In this document: positions 16,984 through 25,917 of the stretch, in pieces | How the letters are laid out: each line of letters begins with the position of its first letter | Position numbering within the stretch: the stretch's first letter is position 1 | Assembly (NCBI GenBank): GCA_030625995.1 | Contig: DAOUPU010000004.1 | Span: forward strand, 1 to 31,918 | Reading direction: 5' to 3' | Source: Flavobacteriaceae bacterium | GTDB taxonomy: Bacteria > Bacteroidota > Bacteroidia > Flavobacteriales > Flavobacteriaceae | Length of the DNA: 31,918 bases | The notes under the pieces: model-generated | What the model was told of the DNA's origin: nothing | Seen by the model: the letters and a program-made list of their open reading frames with translations, nothing else | The model's database searches: none | Position numbers and translations under genes: made by a program

Positions 16984-19200
16984 TTAGTTAAAATGATAGC
17001 TCAGCGAGGCTGCCAAATGTCGTCCCTGACCGTCAACACCGGAGCCATGCATACGATAAGCCTGGTTGAATATATTATTTAAAGCGAGCTTAAAACTGAT
17101 CTTTTTCCATGCCATTCCGCCTTTAATATTGGCTACATACCATCCCTGTGTTCCGCCTTCTGGAATCCTGTGATCGTCTATATCTCCACCGGACAATCTA
17201 TCTTGTTTATTTGCCGCAAGATTCTGTAGGATAATGAAATAGTTCTTACGTTCATAACGAATGGAGAGGTCACCAAATAATGGAGGAATTCTTCTAAAGG
17301 GTTCATCTTTAGTAATATTTTCCCCGTAAGTGTAGGTCATACTGCCATTTATGGATAAGTAAGTAGATAATTGAGATTGAAAGCCTAATTCGAATCCGGT
17401 AACAAAAGCTTCTCCCACATTCGCCTTTTTATATATATCCTCATTAGGATCCACACGAACCCTGTCAATAAGGTCTTGAATATATAAATAATAATAGGCA
17501 ACATTAAAACTAAAAGTTCTTTTGGCGATCTTGTAACCGATTTCAAAATTAGTTGATGTTTCAGGATTTAAGTCGTTTGTTGGAATTTCTACGCCATAAT
17601 CAAAATCTCCTAAAGAGCTTAAATCGTTGATGTTAGGGGCTCTAAATCCAGTGTTGACTGCAGTATAAATACGATGGTTATTTATCTGGTAGTTAATACT
17701 GGCTTTTCCGATCAAAGAAGAACTGGATTGATCTACCGGACCTGAAATTTGATCTTCTATCTTATTTAAGGTATAATTATACCTCCATCCCAATTGAAAA
17801 TTCCATCGATCGATATCATATAGATAAGTATTGTAAACTGCTGTACTAATAGCACTGGAACCATCCGGATATAAGCCTCTGGCGGAAATGATAATTTCAC
17901 CGGTTTCCGTGTCTGTTATACTTCTGGCACTGTGGACCTTGTCAAAATATGAATCTATTCCGGCAACCATTTCAACACGTTCAAAGAGAATTGCATCCAT
18001 TTGGGAAGTGAGGCCCAGCGTAGAAACATCATCTCTTTCATTTTTTTGGGTGTTCACGTCATTTTTTTTTGTGTCTCTTTCTTCATTGGATTCCTGATAG
18101 GAAGCCGTGACCTGGAATGCTCTAACGGAGGAATTTCCCCAATTCTTATCATATCTGAGAAATGCAAGTCGTCTTTGCTGTAAGGTAAAATTATAGTATT
18201 CATAATCTTTCTGAACGACCTGGTCATACCGCGGAACATCATCCTGCCTCAACCATTGATAATTAAGAGTAAGCTTACTATTATCCTTAAATTTCCATAG
18301 CCCTTTAAAGAGGAAATTCTTTTCTGAATAACCTGACGGTCTCTGAAAGCCGATACCGTTACCGGCATAATTGTCCCCAAAATTCCGAATACTTCCATTG
18401 GTAATAAAAGCAAAATTTTTGTGATTACCCCCAAGTTCCATTACACCTGTGTATTCCATTTGGTGACTCATGATCTGACCTGTAGCAGTTCCAAATATCC
18501 TTTTATCTCCTCTTAGTGAAGGGTTTTTGGTGTTGATGTTAATGGTTCCTCCTATGGCATCAGATCCGTACAGTACTGACCCGGCTCCTCGAAGTACTTC
18601 AATAGAACTTACCGAAAATGGAGAAATTGTATTAAAATATTGATTGGGCCCGAATCGAAAGGTGCTATTATTCATTCGAATTCCATCCACGAGCAGTAAG
18701 ACATAGTTGCCGGTTAATCCTCTGACAAAAGGAGAGCCTCCGCCGTGATTTGTTTTTTGCATCCAAACACCTTCAGTTCCTATCATCGCTTCTGCCATTG
18801 ATCTGGACACATTTTCTTCAATTTGTTTCTCCGAAAGAGTGCTAATGGAAGCAGATTGAGAAATGTTCAATAAATTATTTTTGGTGATCTTTATTTGTAC
18901 ATCATTTAATTGGATAGGAGCAGGGTATAAATAGATCTTTATGCTATTCTCAATATTGTCAATTTCTATCTCCTTTTTAAGATATCCCAAATGAGAAATG
19001 GACAATATTGTGTTCGAGTTTACCTCGATTTCAAAGCGACCTTGATCATCGGTATAGCACCCTTTTAAATTGTCATTTGAAATTACATTAACCTCTTTTA
19101 TGGGTTGTTTCGTGTCATAATCTAAAACAACTCCTTCTACAGTTTGAGCGGCAATTTGTTTTCCAAATAAAATAATAATTAACAAGATGTAAAATCGCAT
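16984..19200 (-). CDS. TonB-dependent outer-membrane receptor
   Basis: A 738-residue TonB-dependent receptor. The signal peptide ends at about residue 19 (QIAAQ). A CarboxypepD_reg-like beta-sandwich follows (about 20-90, VEGVVLDYDTKQPIKEVNV...GRFEIEV), then the plug (about 105-225). The plug shows SPFVRGLTGNYVLLLVDGIR and VLRGAGSVLYGSDAIGGTIN, and the 22-strand barrel runs to the terminal aromatic motif (AASLSYHFN). A GFRAPNINDL box around residue 515 with a NDLNPE segment after it resembles the FRAP/NPNL boxes of heme and haemophore receptors. That makes iron or heme a reasonable but unproven substrate. No SusD partner is adjacent, which argues against a polysaccharide system. It shares its direction with asnB but a terminator separates them. 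Confidence 0.93.
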   Translation of the reverse strand: MRFYILLIIILFGKQIAAQTVEGVVLDYDTKQPIKEVNVISNDNLKGCYTDDQGRFEIEVNSNTILSISHLGYLKKEIEIDNIENSIKIYLYPAPIQLNDVQIKITKNNLLNISQSASISTLSEKQIEENVSRSMAEAMIGTEGVWMQKTNHGGGSPFVRGLTGNYVLLLVDGIRMNNSTFRFGPNQYFNTISPFSVSSIEVLRGAGSVLYGSDAIGGTININTKNPSLRGDKRIFGTATGQIMSHQMEYTGVMELGGNHKNFAFITNGSIRNFGDNYAGNGIGFQRPSGYSEKNFLFKGLWKFKDNSKLTLNYQWLRQDDVPRYDQVVQKDYEYYNFTLQQRRLAFLRYDKNWGNSSVRAFQVTASYQESNEERDTKKNDVNTQKNERDDVSTLGLTSQMDAILFERVEMVAGIDSYFDKVHSARSITDTETGEIIISARGLYPDGSSAISTAVYNTYLYDIDRWNFQLGWRYNYTLNKIEDQISGPVDQSSSSLIGKASINYQINNHRIYTAVNTGFRAPNINDLSSLGDFDYGVEIPTNDLNPETSTNFEIGYKIAKRTFSFNVAYYYLYIQDLIDRVRVDPNEDIYKKANVGEAFVTGFELGFQSQLSTYLSINGSMTYTYGENITKDEPFRRIPPLFGDLSIRYERKNYFIILQNLAANKQDRLSGGDIDDHRIPEGGTQGWYVANIKGGMAWKKISFKLALNNIFNQAYRMHGSGVDGQGRHLAASLSYHFN

Positions 19201-19260
19201 ATATTTAATCTACTAAATGATTTTTTTTGGGCGACTAATATACGATTTAAGGGGTATAAA

Positions 19261-19292
19261 AAATCCTCAATGTTTGAAAACAATGAGGATTT
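19261..19292 (-). terminator. Rho-independent terminator of asnB
   Basis: The outer stem AAATCCTCA (19261-19269) pairs with TGAGGATTT (19284-19292). One A-A mismatch follows, then an inner stem TGTT/AACA around a small loop. On the minus strand the hairpin is followed by a T-run (19256-19263 reversed). It sits 20 bases past the asnB stop and upstream of the receptor gene. Confidence 0.8.
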
Positions 19293-19311
19293 AAATGTTG
19301 TTCATTTTATG

Positions 19312-20979
19312 TTAAGCATATGCGTCGTCATGAACATTTGCAACTGCTCTTCCTGATGGGTCATTCATGTTCTTAAATGCTTCATCCCACTCAAGCGCAA
19401 TTTTTGTACTACAGGCAACGGATGGCTCTTGTGGAACGCAAAGCGCCGCTGTATCTGAAGGAAAATGTTCCGCAAAAATTGAACGATAATAAAATTCTTC
19501 TTTGGAGGTTGGTGTTTGTAATGGAAATTTATATTTCGCATTTTCCAACTGCCCGTCGGTAACTTCACTTTCCACTATTTCTTTCAAGGTATCTATCCAG
19601 CTATATCCAACACCGTCAGAGAATTGCTCTTTTTGTCGCCAGGTTACACTTTCCGGTAAATAACTTTCAAATGCTTTACGGATTACCCATTTTTCCATTC
19701 TTTCCCCGTTGATCATTTTATCTTCCGGGTTGATACGCATGGCAACATCCATAAATTCTTTATCCAAGAAAGGAACACGGCCTTCTATGCCCCATGCGGC
19801 AAGTGATTTATTGGCACGCAAGCAGTCGTACATATGTAACTTGTCTAATTTACGTACAGTTTCTTCATGAAACTCTCTTGCATTCGGTGCTTTGTGAAAA
19901 TATAAATACCCACCAAAGAGTTCATCAGCACCCTCTCCGGATAGAACCATCTTAACTCCCATGGATTTAATGACCCGGGCCATCAAATACATTGGTGTGG
20001 AAGCTCTTATAGTGGTAATGTCATAAGTTTCTAAATTGTAAATTACATCCTTAATTGCATCCAAACCTTCTTGTATAGTGAATTCTATCTCATGGTGTAC
20101 GGTACCAATATGATCTGCTACTAATTGTGCTGCAGCAAGATCCGGAGAACCTTTCAGACCTACAGAAAATGAGTGTAGCTGTGGCCACCATGCATCTTGT
20201 GTATCATCAGATTCAATCCTCTTTTCAGCGTATTTTTTCGCAATTGCAGAAGTTACAGATGAATCTAATCCTCCCGAAAGCAGTACTCCATAAGGAACAT
20301 CTGACATTAGTTGACGGTGCACAGCAGCCTCTAAGGCATCGTGTAATTCGTCAATACTTGTTTGGTTATCTTTTACAGCTTCAAAATCAGTCCATTCTCT
20401 ATTATACCATTTTACATATTCTCCATCCTTGCTTGATAAATAATGTCCTGGAGGAAATAATTCAATTTTGGCACAAACTCCTTCTAAAGCTTTGAGTTCA
20501 GAAGCCACATAAAAGGTTCCATTTTTATCCCATCCTATATAAAGCGGAATTATACCCATATGGTCGCGTGCAATAAAATATTCATCTTTATCAGCGTCAT
20601 AAAGTGCAAAACCAAAAATTCCATTCATCTCATCAATAAAACCAGTCCCCTTTTCCTTGTAAAGCGCTAAGATGACCTCACAATCAGATTCTGTTTGAAA
20701 ATTGTAATTTCCTTCAAATTGTTTACGTAATTCTCTATGGTTGTAGATTTCGCCATTTGCAGCCAAAACTAATTTTTTATCTTCGCTAAAAAGAGGTTGT
20801 TTACCAGACACCGGATCAACGATTGATAATCTTTCGTGAGCTAATATTGCTTTGTTATCACTATATATGCCACTCCAATCCGGCCCTCTGTGTCGAACTT
20901 TTTTCGACATTTGTAATAATTGGGGTCTTAAAACTTCTGATTTATCTTTTAAATCAAAAGCACATACAATTCCACACAT
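19312..20979 (-). CDS. asnB: Asparagine synthetase B (glutamine-hydrolysing)
   Basis: A 555-residue enzyme making asparagine from aspartate, glutamine and ATP. I place the start at 20979, because the glutaminase nucleophile must be Cys2 after removal of Met (MCGIVCAF); a longer in-frame extension of 21 residues would bury it. The class II glutaminase domain covers 2-190 (RHRGPDWSG, NGEIYNHRE). The synthetase domain has the PP-loop SGGLDSS (235-241) and a second nucleotide motif around LSGEGADELFGGY. Length equals E. coli AsnB. It is monocistronic, with a promoter candidate upstream and a terminator downstream. Confidence 0.97.
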   Translation of the reverse strand: MCGIVCAFDLKDKSEVLRPQLLQMSKKVRHRGPDWSGIYSDNKAILAHERLSIVDPVSGKQPLFSEDKKLVLAANGEIYNHRELRKQFEGNYNFQTESDCEVILALYKEKGTGFIDEMNGIFGFALYDADKDEYFIARDHMGIIPLYIGWDKNGTFYVASELKALEGVCAKIELFPPGHYLSSKDGEYVKWYNREWTDFEAVKDNQTSIDELHDALEAAVHRQLMSDVPYGVLLSGGLDSSVTSAIAKKYAEKRIESDDTQDAWWPQLHSFSVGLKGSPDLAAAQLVADHIGTVHHEIEFTIQEGLDAIKDVIYNLETYDITTIRASTPMYLMARVIKSMGVKMVLSGEGADELFGGYLYFHKAPNAREFHEETVRKLDKLHMYDCLRANKSLAAWGIEGRVPFLDKEFMDVAMRINPEDKMINGERMEKWVIRKAFESYLPESVTWRQKEQFSDGVGYSWIDTLKEIVESEVTDGQLENAKYKFPLQTPTSKEEFYYRSIFAEHFPSDTAALCVPQEPSVACSTKIALEWDEAFKNMNDPSGRAVANVHDDAYA

Positions 20980-21041
20980 AATCTTTTCTTTTTGTTTTAA
21001 ATATGATGCAAATATGAGAATATGATTGTTATAGTAAAACA

Positions 21042-21073
21042 CAAAGTTAATAAATACTTATAATTTATAACAA
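21042..21073 (-). promoter_or_regulatory. Candidate asnB promoter
   Basis: On the minus strand TAACTTTG (21042-21049) is a perfect TAnnTTTG -7 element. ATTG with TTG at 21071-21073 lies 21 bases upstream as a partial -33 box. Transcription would start about 55 bases before the asnB ATG at 20979. Confidence 0.4.
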
Positions 21074-21159
21074 TAAAATGCATAATACATTAAATATGTA
21101 AATATTTACTTAAAATAAGTAAATTTTGCTAACCAATCCAACCTTTAGTGAAAATGCTT

Positions 21160-21167
21160 TATTTTTG
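21160..21167 (+). promoter_or_regulatory. Candidate -7 box for the DUF2911 gene
   Basis: TATTTTTG matches TAnnTTTG, 23 bases before the ATG at 21191. No TTTG at the expected -33 spacing is seen, so support is partial. Confidence 0.3.
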
Positions 21168-21190
21168 ATGTCTAAATTAATATATCTAAC

Positions 21191-21736
21191 ATGAAGAAAT
21201 CAATTTTAATTACAGCTATAGCTATTGTATTTATGATGCTTTTAACCTCGAATATCAATGCTCAAAAATTTGAAGGTTTAGATAAAAGTCCCATGGATAT
21301 TGCATCCTACCCAAGTATTCATGATGATTCAAATACCCGGGTAAAAGTTATCTATAGCAGACCGCAACTTAAGGGAAGATCTATAAATAAATTAATTCCA
21401 AATGATAAAATTTGGCGAACAGGAGCTAATGAAGGTACAGAAATTATATTTTTTAATGATGTTAAGTTGGGAGAAACTACAGTAAGTGCGGGGACCTATA
21501 GTTTGGCTACAATTCCCGGAGAGAAAGAGTGGACGATCATATTAAATTCCGACGTCAATGTTTGGGGGGCGTATTCTTACAATGAGGCAAACGATGTTGT
21601 TCGTTTTAAGGTTCCCGTAAGTCATGATAAAAGATCATTGGAAGCATTTTCGATTGCATTTCAAAAGACAGATAAAGATGTGAATATGATTTTAGCCTGG
21701 GATACTCTCAGGATTGCTATTCCAATAGATAATTAA
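21191..21736 (+). CDS. DUF2911 family secreted protein
   Basis: A 181-residue exported protein with a cleaved signal peptide (cut near NINAQ, residue 24). The DUF2911 pattern is clear: VKVIYSRPQLKGR, then PNDKIWRTGANEGTEI, and GTYSLATIPGEKEWTIILN. The domain is all-beta and probably periplasmic. Its biochemical role is unknown; members are abundant in Bacteroidota. It converges on queE, with only the last few bases overlapping (21733-21736). Confidence 0.88.
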   Translation: MKKSILITAIAIVFMMLLTSNINAQKFEGLDKSPMDIASYPSIHDDSNTRVKVIYSRPQLKGRSINKLIPNDKIWRTGANEGTEIIFFNDVKLGETTVSAGTYSLATIPGEKEWTIILNSDVNVWGAYSYNEANDVVRFKVPVSHDKRSLEAFSIAFQKTDKDVNMILAWDTLRIAIPIDN

Positions 21737-22362
21737 GGAATATTTAAATATTTATGTGTTTGTAATGAGATCTTCCATTTTGGATTTTTCATTACATAAT
21801 CAACAATTTTCGGTGTCATTTTTTCTTGGTTACTCCACTCGGGTTGTAAAAATAAAGCGCAGGAATTTTTAACTTTTGCAGCCTCTTGTTCCGCGAAACG
21901 AAAATCATCTTTGTTATAAATTATTATTTTTAATTCATTAGCGGATCGATAAATTTCTTTAAGTGGTAGTTTTGTTTTTTTTGGGGACAGACAGATCCAA
22001 TTCCACACACCTGTTAATTTATAGGCACCCGAAGTTTCAATATGTGTTTTAATATTTTTACTTTGAAGATTTTTGGTTATGTAATCCATATCCCACATTA
22101 GAGGTTCTCCACCTGTAATGACCACTGTTTCTGCATATTTCCTTGCATTTTCAATTATTAGGTCTGATCTTGTTGGAGGATGGAGGTCTGCGTTCCAACT
22201 TTCTTTTACATCGCACCAATGGCATCCTACATCGCAACCTCCAATTCTAATAAAGTAAGCGGCAGTTCCGGTATGGTAACCTTCCCCTTGAATAGTGTAA
22301 AATTCTTCCATTAAAGGAAGCATTTCTCCTTTTTTAATTAAAATTTTCGTTATATCGTCCAA
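21733..22362 (-). CDS. queE: 7-carboxy-7-deazaguanine synthase
   Basis: A 209-residue radical-SAM enzyme that converts 6-carboxytetrahydropterin to 7-carboxy-7-deazaguanine in queuosine biosynthesis. The cluster-binding motif has three cysteines at 43, 47 and 50 in GGCDVGCHWCDVKESW. FYTIQGEGYHTG near the start is the QueE lead, and TGGEP follows in the core. It is a minimal TIM-barrel SAM fold without a SPASM extension. No queC, queD or queF lies nearby, so the pathway must be dispersed. The 91-base divergent gap to the HerA gene holds a perfect minus-strand TAACTTTG box at 22382-22389, 20 bases before the ATG. Confidence 0.93.
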   Translation of the reverse strand: MDDITKILIKKGEMLPLMEEFYTIQGEGYHTGTAAYFIRIGGCDVGCHWCDVKESWNADLHPPTRSDLIIENARKYAETVVITGGEPLMWDMDYITKNLQSKNIKTHIETSGAYKLTGVWNWICLSPKKTKLPLKEIYRSANELKIIIYNKDDFRFAEQEAAKVKNSCALFLQPEWSNQEKMTPKIVDYVMKNPKWKISLQTHKYLNIP

Positions 22363-22381
22363 AGTGTAATTTATAAGATTG

Positions 22382-22389
22382 CAAAGTTA
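22382..22389 (-). promoter_or_regulatory. Candidate -7 box for queE
   Basis: The minus strand reads TAACTTTG, identical to the asnB -7 candidate, 20 bases before the queE ATG. It implies a very short leader. No -33 TTTG at normal spacing is visible. Confidence 0.35.
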
Positions 22390-22453
22390 AACAAATGATC
22401 GACTAAAATTTTTGAATTCAAATTTTAAAAACTATTTTTATAAAAAATTTGCA

Positions 22454-23959
22454 ATGCCAGCCAAAAATGATCTTGTTGAAATTATAAATAAAGGGTATCA
22501 TACCAAAGGGGATTATATTACCCTTGGTGCCGCTATGTTTGAGGACGAAACCTTAACCAATACATTTGTGAAAATACCTTTGAAAACAATCAACAGGCAC
22601 GGTTTAATTGCAGGGGCAACCGGTACAGGGAAAACGAAGACCTTACAGGTTTTTGCAGAAAATTTATCTGAAAACGGAATTCCTGTTCTGCTAATGGACG
22701 TGAAAGGAGATCTGAGTGGTCTCGCAAAGCCAAGTTCGGGACATATAAAAATTGATGAAAGGCATGAGCAAATTGGTTTACCTTTCACTCCCAAAAGTTT
22801 TCCGGTAGAAATATTAACGCTCTCGGAGCAAAAAGGAACAAGATTACGTGCCACAGTATCAGAATTTGGCCCAACCTTATTGTCGAGAATTTTGGAATTA
22901 TCAGAAGTTCAAAGCGGTATTATGGCCATACTCTTTCAATATTGCGATGATAATAATCTGCCCCTTTTAGATTTAAAAGATTTTAAAAAGTTACTTCAAT
23001 ATGCAACACAAGAGGGTAAAAGTGAATTGGAGAAGGATTATGGTAGAATTTCCTCGTCATCAACCGGTTCAATTTTACGAAAAATTGTCGCTTTAGAGCA
23101 GCAGGGAGGAAAATTGTTTTTTGGAGAGCGATCTTTTGATGTTAATGATCTTACCAGAATTGCAGATGATGGTAGAGGTGTGATCTCTATTTTAAGACTT
23201 ACTGATATTCAGGACAGACCTAAGCTATTTTCAACTTTTATGTTACAATTACTGGCCGAAATTTATAGTACGTTTCCGGAACAAGGGGATAGTGATCGAC
23301 CGGAATTGGTTTTGTTTATTGATGAAGCACATTTGGTATTTGAAAATGCATCTAAACCGCTACTCGATCAAATTGAAAGTATTATTAAATTGATTAGATC
23401 GAAAGGAGTAGGAATATACTTTGTAACGCAAAACCCAAAAGATATACCATCCGATATTCTGTCACAATTAGGATTGAAAGTACAGCATGCCTTGCGAGCT
23501 TTTACCGCAAAGGACAGAAAGGCAATTAAATTGGCTGCAGAGAATTATCCGGACTCGCCATTCTATAAAACAGATGAGGTGCTAACAGAACTTGGTATAG
23601 GTCAGGCATTGGTTTCCGCTTTAAACGAAAAAGGAATTCCAACGCCCTTGGCAAAAACCATGTTACGAGCACCGATGAGCAGAATGGATATTTTAGAGGA
23701 GAGTGAACTTAAAGAATTATTAGCTTTGTCAATTATTGCCGGTAAGTACAATGAGGAAATTGACAGAGAAAGTGCCTATGAAATATTAAACAGGAAGATA
23801 GTTAATATAAAAGATCATCAGGAAGTATCTGGTCGTAAAAAGAGAACTTCAACTTCTAAAAGGAGTACTTCAACGAACCCCATAATAAAATTGGTAACAA
23901 GTGCTGCTTTTATTAGAGGTGTATTTGGGATTTTAAATAAAGTATTAATAAAAAAGTGA
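22454..23959 (+). CDS. HerA/DUF853-type ATPase (YjgR-like)
   Basis: A 501-residue P-loop ATPase of the HerA/FtsK clade, DUF853 branch. I choose the ATG at 22454, giving MPAKNDLVEI; a TTG 14 codons earlier is less likely and would use up half the divergent promoter gap. Walker A is GATGTGKT (54-61), followed by a conserved MDVKGDLSGLA. Walker B is LVLFIDEAH with Asp290-Glu291. YFVTQNPKDIPSDI is the sensor-like motif. The end is basic and Ser/Thr-rich (KKRTSTSKRSTS), possibly membrane or DNA-contacting. Family members are thought to be DNA or protein translocases, but their cellular task is not established. The stop overlaps or abuts the next gene's start. Confidence 0.9.
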   Translation: MPAKNDLVEIINKGYHTKGDYITLGAAMFEDETLTNTFVKIPLKTINRHGLIAGATGTGKTKTLQVFAENLSENGIPVLLMDVKGDLSGLAKPSSGHIKIDERHEQIGLPFTPKSFPVEILTLSEQKGTRLRATVSEFGPTLLSRILELSEVQSGIMAILFQYCDDNNLPLLDLKDFKKLLQYATQEGKSELEKDYGRISSSSTGSILRKIVALEQQGGKLFFGERSFDVNDLTRIADDGRGVISILRLTDIQDRPKLFSTFMLQLLAEIYSTFPEQGDSDRPELVLFIDEAHLVFENASKPLLDQIESIIKLIRSKGVGIYFVTQNPKDIPSDILSQLGLKVQHALRAFTAKDRKAIKLAAENYPDSPFYKTDEVLTELGIGQALVSALNEKGIPTPLAKTMLRAPMSRMDILEESELKELLALSIIAGKYNEEIDRESAYEILNRKIVNIKDHQEVSGRKKRTSTSKRSTSTNPIIKLVTSAAFIRGVFGILNKVLIKK

Positions 23960-23961
23960 GA

Positions 23962-24495
23962 ATGAGAAAAGTAATAGTATTAGTTGTTTTGAGTTTTGTA
24001 TTTATACAATGTGGTATGGACAAAGAAAGCTTAATAGCCAAGAATCAAGTTGGTAAACTCAATAACAAAACACAGATTGAAGAATTAGATATTCTTTTTA
24101 GAAATGATTCCATTGTAAAATTACCCAGAGATATGGATGTTATAAGAGAATATAAGATATATGAAACAGAAGGAGATCACATATTGACCATCAGACCGAA
24201 TTTTGAAGTTGATAGTGTTAAATTAATTGAAAGTGTTCAGATATTCAGTGATAGGTTTATTACAGAGAGAGGTATTACAACCGCATCTGTATATAGTGAT
24301 ATTTTAGATAGTTATTCTATAAATAAAATTGAACCAACTTTTTCTACAGCGATTCTTTTTATTGATGAACTTAATGTCACAATAGCTTTGGATAAGAAGG
24401 ATTTACGAATTGATGAATTTGATATGAGAAAAATAAGTCAGGATCAAATCCCTGACAATGCAAAAATAAAATATATTACTGTTTGGTTTGATTGA
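23962..24495 (+). CDS. Small lipoprotein of unknown function, coupled to HerA-like gene
   Basis: A 177-residue protein with a short hydrophobic leader and a lipobox ending at Cys17 (VFIQC). The start is either ATG 23962 or a GTG at 23956 that overlaps the upstream TGA; both give the same signal. The mature protein is strongly acidic with short beta-prone segments, many Asp/Glu and Ile/Val, and ends in KIKYITVWFD. I do not recognise a family. Translational coupling with the DUF853 ATPase suggests joint expression, though the two sit in different compartments. A strong terminator follows 7 bases after the stop. Confidence 0.75.
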   Translation: MRKVIVLVVLSFVFIQCGMDKESLIAKNQVGKLNNKTQIEELDILFRNDSIVKLPRDMDVIREYKIYETEGDHILTIRPNFEVDSVKLIESVQIFSDRFITERGITTASVYSDILDSYSINKIEPTFSTAILFIDELNVTIALDKKDLRIDEFDMRKISQDQIPDNAKIKYITVWFD

Positions 24496-24502
24496 AGTTT
24501 TT

Positions 24503-24550
24503 ATTCATCCGATGACTATTAGCATTCCGGTTATTAGTCATCGGATGAAT
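24503..24550 (+). terminator. Terminator between convergent lipoprotein and flavoenzyme genes
   Basis: The 16-base arms ATTCATCCGATGACTA (24503-24518) and TAGTCATCGGATGAAT (24535-24550) pair perfectly around a 16-base loop, followed by TTTT on the + strand. A T-run also precedes it on the + strand but would be A on the minus transcript. It mainly terminates the + strand unit, though the stem could slow both polymerases. Confidence 0.8.
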
Positions 24551-24577
24551 TTTTAAATCAGAAAGTGATTGATAATT

Positions 24578-25822
24578 TTAGATTTTAGGCATCTCTTCTT
24601 CCATATCGATCATATGCGCTACCGTTTTTATTATTCGCTTATGCTTAGCCACAAACGGGTTGGTTTTATCCCATACATATCCTGCCAATACAGCACAAAT
24701 TTTATTTTTTATTTCAGCGTTTTCAGGTCTGTGAAAAAATAGTTTCTGCAAGTTTCCTGTGTACCATTCATGGACATAGGATGAAAATACCTCGACACCC
24801 TCTTTGATATATTCGGCATATTCTTTTTCCCAGTTTACATTTTCATTATTAATTTCTTTGCAAGCTAGCTTAGCTGCGAGCAAACCCGACTCTGTTGCAA
24901 AAGTTACACCGGATGAGAAAATTGGGTCTAAAAATTCGGTACTATTTCCCGTAAGGGCATAACCATTTCCATAAAGTTGTTTAACAGATTTAGAGAAATT
25001 TTGAATTACCTTTGGTTCGAGCAAAAAATCCACATCTTTAAATCTTTTATAATAATAGTCAGAAATCTTTAACATTTCACTTAATACTTCTGCCGGAGAT
25101 CCTTTAAATGAATTAATATACTCCGTTGGACCAACAAAACCAATACTTGTATTACCATTAGAAAAAGGAATAACCCACAACCATACATGTGTACTAATAA
25201 CATCAAAGGTAATTAAGGTTCCTTCCACTCCTTCGGGTCTGTTAATATCCTTGACCTGAGTAAAAATTGAAGAGTGTTTTGGTAATTTTGATGGAATATC
25301 CAACTGAAGAATTCGTGGTAGTACACGACCATAACCACCCGAATCGATAACAAACTTGGCATTGATAATTTTTAAATTTCCATCGATGTCCTTAACCGTT
25401 GTTTTAGAGTTACTGCCATCAAAAGTTACATCTACAACTTCATTTTCAAAATCAATTGGAACGCCTTTTCTTTGGATCTCGATTGCGAGCGCATTATCGA
25501 AGTCCTCTCGGGGTACCTGCCATGTCCAATCCCATCCTTTTGTATGTTTAAGACTAAAGTCAAAATTACACACAACATCGTTTTTTAAAAATCGTGCTCC
25601 GTATTTCTTTTCAAAGCTTTGTTCTTGCAAACAATCCAGTAGACCAACTTCTTCAAAGTGTTCCATACACTTTGGTAGCAGGCTTTCACCTATAACGAAT
25701 CTTGGAAATTTTGATTTTTCAACTACCTTGACCTTTATATTATTATTAATTAAATAAGCTGCTGAAACACAGCCTGCTGGACCTGCCCCAATGATGAGAA
25801 TATCAACTGACTCTTCTGTCAT
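24578..25822 (-). CDS. Flavin-dependent halogenase-like enzyme
   Basis: A 414-residue FAD enzyme of the tryptophan-halogenase-like superfamily. I start at 25822 (MTEESVDILI), because the dinucleotide fold begins there; an upstream in-frame ATG at 25909 would add 29 hydrophobic residues and swallow the promoter gap. The FAD fold is GAGPAG (12-17). FPRFVIGESLLP (39-50) is typical of this clade. The halogenase marker WxWxIP is intact (Trp214, Trp216, Ile218, Pro219), and FLDPIFSSG (297-305) fits the Fx.Px.SxG motif. Lys73 in FEKKYGARF sits where the halide-activating lysine is expected. It diverges from the ammonia-lyase operon, so it may chlorinate or hydroxylate the aryl head of a flexirubin-type pigment. 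A plain FAD hydroxylase or reductase is the main alternative. Confidence 0.8.
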   Translation of the reverse strand: MTEESVDILIIGAGPAGCVSAAYLINNNIKVKVVEKSKFPRFVIGESLLPKCMEHFEEVGLLDCLQEQSFEKKYGARFLKNDVVCNFDFSLKHTKGWDWTWQVPREDFDNALAIEIQRKGVPIDFENEVVDVTFDGSNSKTTVKDIDGNLKIINAKFVIDSGGYGRVLPRILQLDIPSKLPKHSSIFTQVKDINRPEGVEGTLITFDVISTHVWLWVIPFSNGNTSIGFVGPTEYINSFKGSPAEVLSEMLKISDYYYKRFKDVDFLLEPKVIQNFSKSVKQLYGNGYALTGNSTEFLDPIFSSGVTFATESGLLAAKLACKEINNENVNWEKEYAEYIKEGVEVFSSYVHEWYTGNLQKLFFHRPENAEIKNKICAVLAGYVWDKTNPFVAKHKRIIKTVAHMIDMEEEMPKI

Positions 25823-25854
25823 AATTTTATAAAGATTTATATATAAAAAAATAT

Positions 25855-25862
25855 TAAATTTG
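25855..25862 (+). promoter_or_regulatory. Candidate -7 box of the pigment operon
   Basis: TAAATTTG is a perfect TAnnTTTG, 55 bases before the ammonia-lyase ATG at 25918, inside the 95-base divergent gap. No TTTG at -33 spacing is seen. The opposite strand has TAATTTTG at 25907-25914, which could serve the flavoenzyme gene. Confidence 0.35.
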
Positions 25863-25917
25863 TCCAGTAAAAATAGATAAAATCGTGAGATTTTTTGAAT
25901 AAACTTCAAAATTAAAC

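Noticed and set aside
20127..20495. 122-codon frame opposite asnB
   Set aside because: Antisense shadow of conserved asparagine synthetase coding sequence.
20980..21042. 21-residue N-terminal extension of asnB
   Set aside because: Class II glutaminases need Cys directly after the initiating Met.
25356..25757. 133-codon frame opposite the flavoenzyme gene
   Set aside because: Antisense of a motif-rich FAD enzyme; Ser/Lys/Phe-biased translation with no domain.
25823..25909. 29-residue N-terminal extension of the flavoenzyme
   Set aside because: Would precede the FAD-binding strand with a hydrophobic, Tyr/Phe-rich stretch absent from the family and cover the divergent promoter gap.
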